Source of the DNA: Cydia pomonella
Taxonomy: Eukaryota > Arthropoda > Insecta > Lepidoptera > Tortricidae
Assembly: GCF_033807575.1 (NCBI RefSeq)
Contig: NC_084703.1
Span: 8,680,001-8,744,000 of the forward strand
Length of the DNA: 64,000 bases
Reading direction: 5' to 3'
The first letter of the stretch is position 1. Every line of letters starts with the position of its first letter. Both the position numbers and the translations under genes were made by a program. The notes beneath the pieces are model-generated. The model did not search any database, was not told the DNA's origin, and saw only the letters and a list, made by a program, of their open reading frames with translations. Shown piece after piece: positions 57,052-64,000 of this stretch.

Positions 57052-57557
57052 CACTGATAACTTTTTGATAGTGCGAGCCTTATGGTTTCGTCTTGGCAAC
57101 ATTTTACATAAAATGTTTTTGATGGGATAGCGTTTCCTAAAAGGAGAACCAACGTAATTAAAATAATTTTTAATAATAGAGATATAATGCGGCTTAATAC
57201 GACTTTAATCAATAATTATTTATATAAAATGTCGTGCTGTTACAACCGAAAGCAATATTCGACTAAAATAAGTGTTTCGTGAACAAAGTTTTGTACGGAA
57301 CACTAAAAACGATGTATACGTCCCGAGCCTCTAGGTATGCGTAGGTAATATTTTTCCACCTTCTTTCAATGGATTAAGGGTGAACGCCCTAATTTTTCAA
57401 TAGTTAAGACTTTTTAGATACATCTTCATTATTTTCTAGGATAGAACATAAAGGCATAAGTTTTCGTAATTATATACTGCCTTAGAAAATCGTAATGAAA
57501 CGAAATGAAGTATTTCTCCGACAAAGATATCGCGAGTTCTAAATTGTAATTACTTAC
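57052..57557. other. Spacer
   Basis: Nothing recognised. Confidence 0.35.
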
Positions 57558-57628
57558 GCGCCAGCCTGTGCTCGTCAAGCAGAAGAAGTTTTAAGTATCT
57601 CAATTTTACAGGATCGACCAATAATACG
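57558..57628 (-). CDS. Weak internal exon candidate, minus strand
   Basis: Between an acceptor-like TTCTATAAAG (ending 57629) and a strong donor GTAAGT (57557-57552) the minus strand is open in one frame: one base, then VLLVDPVKLRYLKLLLLDEH and RLA, plus one base (71 nt). The stretch is Leu/charged-residue rich and less AT-biased than the flanks. The acceptor has a poor pyrimidine tract and no partner exon was found. It lies 2.2 kb upstream of the start-exon candidate at 55335-55389 on the same strand. Confidence 0.22.
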
Positions 57629-58268
57629 CTTTATAGAAGTTTTAAAAGCATCCTAATAAAACTTAACATTATAGGAGTCGTAGACGTTTGACAGACTACA
57701 AGATCTAACCATAAATTATGGTCGGATTTTGCACGAACTTGTAGATATAAATACATTATGCTTACTCGGTACTGAAGCTATTGATATTGTCAATAACTAA
57801 GTACCCTTGATCGCACACGTTTCAAAATGAATATGAATATTACCAGCTACATAAGACAAAGAACCTTCACTTAATGTTATTTGGAGCCTCGTCTGCCAAC
57901 AAACCATACTCTGGTTTGGCGGAAGTTGTGATTTAGTTTTAAGGTTTGTCTTTGAATAAACATTTATTTCATTATTTCATTTCATTTCATTAAATAATAT
58001 CCTACCGCCATCACTCCGACTGTGTTTTCCTACGTACACACAAAATGGCATTCTTCAATAAAAAGTACGCAAGGGTAAAGTAACTACCAGACAGGTCGGT
58101 CTCATCGTGGCGTAAAAAAACTATACGAACCTTCATCCACTCCGTTAGAGTTCGTACAACTAGTTATGATTTCCCAATTCAATTGAAAGTCTATATGTAA
58201 ATGTAATCATAGTCTCTTTTATTTCAGCAGCTGAGTATTCATTGTATAAGTAGCAAAATTAATTTCAG
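57629..58268. other. Spacer with a probable retroelement tail
   Basis: Positions 57930-58000 end in repeated TTTCATT motifs after 'gtctttgaataaacat', like a LINE poly(A)-type tail with a simple repeat. No frame upstream supports a named element. Confidence 0.35.
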
Positions 58269-58391
58269 TTTGTACGCACCCAATCGTTCCCCGGGGAGTG
58301 TTTCGTCGAATCAGCACTAGGCAAACGGCGGGCCCATTACGTAACTGTCAGCGGCGGCCCGGCAGCGGTCAGGAGGTCAACTCTCCAATGA
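58269..58391 (+). CDS. Exon candidate, plus strand, GC-rich
   Basis: After TTAATTTCAG (ending 58268) the plus strand is open for 40 codons, FVRTQSFPGECFVESALGKR, RAHYVTVSGGPAAVRRSTLQ, then TGA at 58389-58391. GC content is far above the flanks. A stronger acceptor (CTCTTTTATTTCAG, ending 58227) lies 41 bases upstream but opens a different frame that stops near 58319. Donor-like GGTCAGG and GGTCAAC occur near 58367-58376, so it could also be internal. No homologue is recognised. A GC-rich repeat or 5' leader is the main alternative. Confidence 0.28.
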   Translation, partial: FVRTQSFPGECFVESALGKRRAHYVTVSGGPAAVRRSTLQ

Positions 58392-58888
58392 AAATTTGAC
58401 GTAATTGAAGAGACCGAAGAAAAACGATAAGAGATTTTTTAATTGTTATATATTTTCTAGTATTCAAAGTACTGCTTCTTGGACATTGGAAAATTAGTTT
58501 GAGCTGGGAGGTTTTTAGGGACATACATATTCCAGAAAAAAACATATTTGTAGATAAATATACAATGTGTTTGTGCACACATAGTGGAGCCGTTAACCAC
58601 GTATAGTACGATTAATTTTATTAACAAATCACCCCCCATACCGATGTTTTTTCTCAACCCTTTTAAAAATGCAGCTCTTCTAAGTTTTATGGCGCCAAAC
58701 ACGACTGCACTTGGTTAATGTACCATTATCTGTCCATTTACCTATCGCACATTTAAAAAATAATAACCATTCGATAGCTTATGAATAAGGGAATAAATTT
58801 CAAGCATAAATGTTATAGAGAATTTTCCACAAATATAATCCATAATAACGAAGATAAATATTGTCTATAAAATTACCTTTTTTTTTCT
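58392..58888. other. Spacer
   Basis: The minus frames 58369-58578 and 58457-58702 overlap each other and are not supported. Confidence 0.35.
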
Positions 58889-59065
58889 TCTTCTTCTCCA
58901 AACTTCCAACCTCGCACCGCTAAACTGTGGAATGAACTGTCGTCTGCGGTATTTCCGGACCGATACGACCTTCAAACCTTCAAGAAAAGAGCGTACTCCC
59001 ATCTTAAATTCCGGCAACGCTCTTACAACCCCTCTGATGTTGCAGGTGTCCATGGGTGGCGGTAA
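58889..59065 (+). pseudogene. 5'-truncated LINE: reverse transcriptase C-terminus
   Basis: The plus-strand frame gives SSPNFQPRTAKLWNELSSAV, FPDRYDLQTFKKRAYSHLKF, RQRSYNPSDVAGVHGWR and TAA at 59063-59065. 'RT..LWNEL...VFP..Y....FK++...+L' is the standard end of jockey/CR1-like LINE proteins. The 3' untranslated region ends GCGATCCGTCTGCTCGTTTG and an A-run at about 59112, so the 3' end is complete and only the 5' part is missing. A minus-strand frame at 58865-59176 is a shadow of it. Confidence 0.85.
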
Positions 59066-60280
59066 TCGCTTACCATGAGGCGATCCGTCTGCTCGTTTGC
59101 CTTCTGTATCATAAAAAAAAAACAATTTTGAATTTGTACTGAAGGACAGGGAAATTTGATACTTTCCAGCCAACAAGTGGGTTTGTGTTTTCAGACACCT
59201 AACAAAATATAAATATCTACTTTACCAAGATTTGATTTGATTACATAATTTTTATAAGGTTATTTTATAGGTATTTTGCTGTACAATACTTAATAAATTA
59301 AGTACATCAGATATTTTGGTGTTTATTTAATTTTTATACACTGTTGATGTTGTAAGAGTAACCATACAAATTACAATAAACTTCAGTAGAGAGTTTGCCA
59401 ACAAACTTGGTACTTTTGATTCTTGCCTTGCCTTTTAAGGACGAGTGAGAAACCTGTAACAATCATAACTTATATAAGAACTAATCAGATATTGTGTATA
59501 TGTAAATACATAGCAAGTTATAACCATTATGTTTATTATTATAATTGCTATGTTTACTTACTTTTCAAATATTTTAAGATTTCTTCTCTTTGATGTTCGT
59601 TTGGCGAAACAATATAAAATCTTTGCAGTCTTTGAATATATTAGGGAGCAGGTAATGTAATGTAAAAGAAAGATGTTTAAACGGTTTTCTTTATATCAAT
59701 TTCGAATTTAACTAGTTACTCGATTTGTTACTGAGAGTAAACTGCACTTATCACTGCATAACTTCAATTTTACATATACATATCGCTCAAACATAATTAT
59801 ACCTGTTAATGTATTAATTTCTCATCAAATTTTGCTAGAGAAAACGCACACTCTTATTTGTATATTTTTCAATGATGATGTGAAAAAAGTGTTTGAAAAT
59901 CGCAATTACAAACTTGATCAAAATCTAAATGTAAACAAAACAGTTCCACAGATAAGATATAAACGACACGCGATTTTCGAACAATTCCAACGTAGTGTTA
60001 CTAGCCGCCCGCCGCCGTGTTGCCTTTTTCTACTGACACGTTTTGCTTGACCAACTATATTTTTCGCTGGATAGTACAAGTATAGTAGCCATTTATTTCG
60101 TAAAACTGAGAGGAGGTAGTACAAAGTACTACCTATGAATAACTCTTCTTAGAATGTAAAATTTTAACAGTTCATGGAACAGTCACGTTATTCTTAGCTA
60201 TGGAACAAACCAACCATATGAAGTCAACCATATAATTTATGGGAAAACGGAAAACATATACATAAAATTTTAATTCCGTT
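59066..60280. other. LINE 3' UTR and AT-rich spacer
   Basis: The LINE ends near 59112. After that no gene is supported; frames at 59832-60124 overlap on both strands. Confidence 0.4.
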
Positions 60281-60337
60281 GAATTCTGACATTTCCGAGC
60301 AGACTCTATAGTACCGTACCAGGAAATGTCAGAATTC
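60281..60337. repeat. Hairpin with a perfect 16-bp stem
   Basis: GAATTCTGACATTTCC and its exact reverse complement are separated by 25 bases. A small MITE or MITE remnant is likely. Confidence 0.6.
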
Positions 60338-60456
60338 CACGCAAACTGGCAACTGGCACTGACAAAATAAAAGCAAAAATAAAATAATGAAAATACATTT
60401 TGACATAATTATTCTTACTAACAATTATTAGTACATTATGATACAAGTATGCTAAG

Positions 60457-60540
60457 TTGGTCATTACACACGAGGCGATATTGTGCGCGCGAGCTGCAAG
60501 CGAGCGCGCAATAAGAAAGCCGATGTGGGTAAATGACCAA
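60457..60540. mobile_element. 84-bp fold-back element with GC-rich core
   Basis: TTGGTCATT at the left and AATGACCAA at the right bound a core with the inverted pair ATTGTGCGCGCGAGCT and GCGAGCGCGCAAT. It stands out as GC-rich in AT-rich DNA. Confidence 0.55.
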
Positions 60541-61584
60541 TGCACACGCGTTTCATACGACGTTTTTTAACACACTTGCGAGGAAAAAACAAAACTTTTA
60601 AATTAGATTTTTTTGTCAAGACAGTGAAAAAAAATATATTACTCGACCAAATTAAGAAGGCTCCGTTTCAATCAGTTACCTTCTTAACTCAGTCGGATAA
60701 TATAATGAAAAAGCACGAGTGTTATAATATACTGAAAAAGCACGCGTGTTTAATATCTAGGATTATAAGCCAAAAATCGGTGGAACAAAACGTCGTTTTG
60801 AGCAAGTGTGTCAAAAAATAATATAATACTTTATTTTTGAAAACAAAGACAATTTAATTTTAAAGTGCGCTTCTTATTACGCCACAATTATCAAATATTT
60901 TCTTGGGGTGAAAAATAAATGTTACAGGTATCATTCTAATGACTTTCATATAGCATAAATATTTGTGATATATCGTCTCAGCTTTATGAAATAAATGGCT
61001 AAGTAGTATACTTATAATATCCAACGAAAGATAAATCCAGTGTTGCAGTTTCGTAAAAAGACACGCTTAAAAATAACTTTATCATTATAAAAATAATATA
61101 TTTAACTCAAAATCTGAGTTTCAGTGCTTATATTGGTAACACTGCCGTTCGTGACAGATATTTTTAAATATTTTCTCATAAATAAGTACAACTAAATAAT
61201 AAACATTATTTTTCATTTAAATCAGGTAATTTTAACGTTATAATTAAACTAGTGAGAACAGAGGCACATTCGAACTAATTTAATTAATTGTGTAAGTCTA
61301 CAACAAAGCAGAATCATAATATTTAAGTTAACAACAAGCAGGTATGTACACTAAATTTCTGCAAGCCTTGTGAGTTAATAATTTATTATTAAATTTAGTT
61401 CAATTCATTGAAGATAATAAATTAAAATTTGATTGCTTAGAATATTTCAGACGGCTCCACGGCATATGTAGTTTTATGGTGATTATTATCCTTAAAAACC
61501 TTGATCACTACTTATCGTAATAACGGAATAATTGTAATGTTTTGCATAAATGAAATAGAAAACGATACAATACAGTGCATATGT
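60541..61584. other. AT-rich spacer
   Basis: The Lys-rich 93-codon plus frame at 60540-60821 is a product of AT-rich composition. Nothing else is seen. Confidence 0.35.
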
Positions 61585-61653
61585 ACAACACAAGATTTCT
61601 TAAGCTTGCCGTGGGACTTAGTCAATTTGTGTAAGAATGTCCTTATATGTATT
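61585..61653 (+). mobile_element. Isolated 3' tail of the SINE family at 21361
   Basis: CACAAGATTTCTTAAGCTTG, CCGTGGGACTTAGTCAATTT and GTGTAAGAATGTCCTTATAT repeat the last ~65 bases of the SINE at 21361-21617. The tRNA-like head is absent, so this is a 5'-truncated SINE or the LINE that shares its tail. Confidence 0.75.
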
Positions 61654-63251
61654 TATTTTTATGTTGGTAGTTATTTTCGTAACACAAGGTAATTAATTAA
61701 CTCGAGAGAAAAGAATAGCTTTTCGAATCTAATGAAATATCGGTTATTTTTCTAAGGAATTCAATTTCGGGAGAAAACGGTTTCCACTAAATAATCTTAA
61801 CAAATCACTTTGATTTTAATGTCGATCGCTTCAGCATAAGATATTCTAGATTTATAGGTTTAGATTTTTTGAAATAAAGAAGTTTATTTTTGTTTTGGAA
61901 ATTGAAAAAAAAAAAACGAAAACCTATAAGCTTAATTTTTCCTTGTTTCAATATAACATACTAAAAAATCATGGAGAACTTAAAATATTTAGAAGTAGAA
62001 AAAGTTTTTCAAACAATTTTGGTCCCATTTATGGCAGATGCAACCAGCTTATACACTAGCTATAATAGTATAACTAATAATACACTAATACCCGATAATA
62101 CACTAGCTACGGCGTATCGCTATGATTGCTACTTTTAATTGTATCAGCAAAATGTGAATTATTATCGATTTCAAAACCATCCTACCCAATTATTGCATTT
62201 TTAAGTAGGTAAAGTCATTGGTGCCTATTTTCCGAGGAAAGCTATCACTCGTGACTGCTGCCTTTAAGTAAAGTTGGAGGGGCCAGGTCAATCGTTAGAG
62301 GCGGACCGATATTAGTATAGTTTACCCTACTTAACTAGAAACTTTGGACGATTGGATCTAGTTCGGGCAGAATTAACTTTTTCGTATCTGTTAATACTTA
62401 ATTACCACATAATCAAATTAAATAAATGAATGAATTATACTTTTGGCGGTGTATAATTGATTTTCATTACCTACTGCATAGCATCAGTCCCCAAAAGCCC
62501 ATATTAGAATTATTTCGACTAGGCACCGAAACAATTTGGACGAAGGTCGAGTAACCATATTATTAGGTTTCGTGCATAAATATTATTAGCAATTTCCAGC
62601 ATGTTGGAATAAATTATCGCCACGTGTGCATAATATTTTTGATGCTTGGGTTTTATTTTCGTTTTGCCTGTTACTCGCCTGCTATATCTTTTTTGTCAAT
62701 ACGGGCACATTTAATAGGTTCCTGTGATTATTTAAGCTTTCCCAAATTACATACATTAGTACCCATATGTGATAATGCCACATCGGCACTGATTTCTTTG
62801 CAATTCTTTATAATTTCTACTGATCCAAACAAAATCATTATAAGTAAGTATATAGAACAACAACATAGGTAGAAATTCTATAAAAAAACTTCACGTTAAC
62901 ATTGTGGTTAGCCTTAGATATTATAGTGTAATTAGGTGTAACATATATATTTGACAACTATTACGTAAAAATGTTACGTACGAGATACTAATAGTTGTGT
63001 GGTGGGCGTGTTTACGATTGAGTAATGCCGTCCTTGAGACACGGGGTGAGACTAGCTATTACATTACACATGCGGTGCTAACACATGCAGTTTTTTTTTT
63101 TCAGCATGTCCCTTGCGTTAGACTAATTATAATGAAATCGCTTGCGATTCGCAATACTGATATCTTATTTTATTTCACTGGTCATTGACTTGATATAAAT
63201 TCAATAGATTTAGTGTCCCACATGCCATAACTTCATATTCAGTCTAAGTTT
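61654..63251. other. 1.6 kb AT-rich stretch
   Basis: No gene or repeat family is supported; frames at 62624-62872 and 62997-63188 lack features. Confidence 0.4.
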
Positions 63252-63723
63252 TAGTTTATCATCCGCCGATCTCTTGCTACCATCAACGCACCGGCTATCC
63301 TTGAAAAACGGTGTTTCAAGGGACGATGGCAAGAGACCGGACGGTATGACCCTGGTCCCGTAGAAGATGGGTCGAGAGCTAGTCTGGGACGCCACATGCG
63401 TCGATACACTGGCACCGTCCTATCTATCAATAACTTCGACCAGGGCTGTGACAGCTGCCGAGACGGCTGAAACCAAAAAGATTTCAAAATATCGAGGTCT
63501 CGGCCCCCAATACCATTTTGTGGCATTTGGAGTCGAGACACTAGGGCCGTGGGGTCCAAGCGCCAAGGTACTATTCAAGGAATTAAGTAAAAGGCTCATC
63601 GATTCTACCGGTGACCAGAGAGCTGGCAGCTTTCTCTCGCAGCGCATTAGTATTGCCATTCAGCGAGGGAATGCTGCCAAAGATGGCACAATGCCGCGGG
63701 GGCCTTATTTAGATATATTTTAA
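63252..63723 (+). pseudogene. C-terminal region of a LINE-type protein with stop and frameshift
   Basis: The plus-strand frame begins FIIRRSLATINAPAILEK, then shifts frame near 63305-63310 to NGVSRDDGKRPDGMTLVP. A TAG stop (63360-63362) follows where a Trp is expected, and then KMGRELVWDATCVDTLAP, FGVETLGPWGPSAKVLFK, STGDQRAGSFLSQRISIAIQ, RGNAAKDGTMPRG and PYLDIF to TAA at 63721-63723. I know this block as the end of reverse-transcriptase proteins common in invertebrate genomes. The RPDG...VWDATCVD arrangement resembles the PD...D motif of restriction-like endonucleases of R2-type LINEs (inference). One frameshift and one stop make it a pseudogene. A shorter sister copy is at 51690-51901. Confidence 0.8.
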
Positions 63724-64000
63724 TTTAGAATATTTTTTAATTTAAAAAAAAGTAGCTATTTTATATGATTGTGTGTACCGTTAATTTTATATTGAATTAA
63801 ATCAAATAAATTACAAGTTTTGGTCAGGTTTGTTTACGTGTAATTTGTTGCATGGCGTTGATAACACTTTATTACTTCATTGACACGGTGGCAGAAAGGT
63901 TAAATACGGGCCACAGGTTAGTACAGACCCGTATTATATGACAGACTTATTGTATTATAGATCACAGGTCGACCCAGCCACTTAAGATTGATCCACAACT

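Noticed and set aside
60540..60821. 93-codon Lys/Ile-rich plus frame
   Set aside because: The composition is what AT-rich DNA gives by chance; no motif or splice support.

Overview
This is an animal nuclear sequence, most likely from a moth or butterfly. It is AT-rich, has no bacterial-style gene packing, and carries spliced exons with GT-AG borders. It is full of short palindromic transposons, tRNA-derived SINEs and 5'-truncated non-LTR retrotransposons of kinds common in Lepidoptera. Naming the order rests on recognising repeat families from memory. No organelle, viral or bacterial sequence was seen.

The best host gene is on the minus strand. Three exons (14771-14851, 13962-14085, 4976-5061) join in frame to give the first 95 residues of a small multi-pass membrane protein: a Cys-rich N-terminus, two hydrophobic segments, and a loop with an N-glycosylation sequon. 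An upstream non-coding exon is implied by the acceptor at 14852, and the 3' exons probably lie left of the window. Its 8.9 kb second intron (5062-13961) holds a 1.17 kb TIR-bounded element, a TIR-bounded 63-bp minisatellite and a LINE remnant. A second minus-strand start exon (55335-55389, ATG to GTAAGT, next to a CRE palindrome) may be another gene or a distal 5' exon of the same one. Weaker exon candidates lie at 57558-57628 (-) and 58269-58391 (+). A plus-strand core promoter candidate (TATA, initiator, DPE-like) is at 46456-46520.

The rest is mainly mobile DNA. Non-LTR reverse transcriptase C-termini occur at 11741-11980, 31763-32386 (the longest open frame), 33494-33638 (-), 51690-51901, 58889-59065 and 63252-63723. 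SINEs lie at 21361-21617 and 50970-51227. A Helitron-like element with internal pol III boxes is at 2328-2783. Mariner-, hAT- and unclassified MITEs are scattered throughout.

From 38.8 to 49.0 kb the window is dominated by structured repeats: a 2.36 kb TIR-bounded element, a three-copy ~270 bp array with an internal palindrome, a nearly perfect 1,969 bp tandem duplication, a 120-bp satellite that flips orientation between terminal inverted repeats, and a ~106-bp hairpin array. I found no convincing new multi-gene system. The most unusual architecture is the pair of unrelated TIR elements whose interiors are tandem arrays (9754-10503 and 46899-48553).
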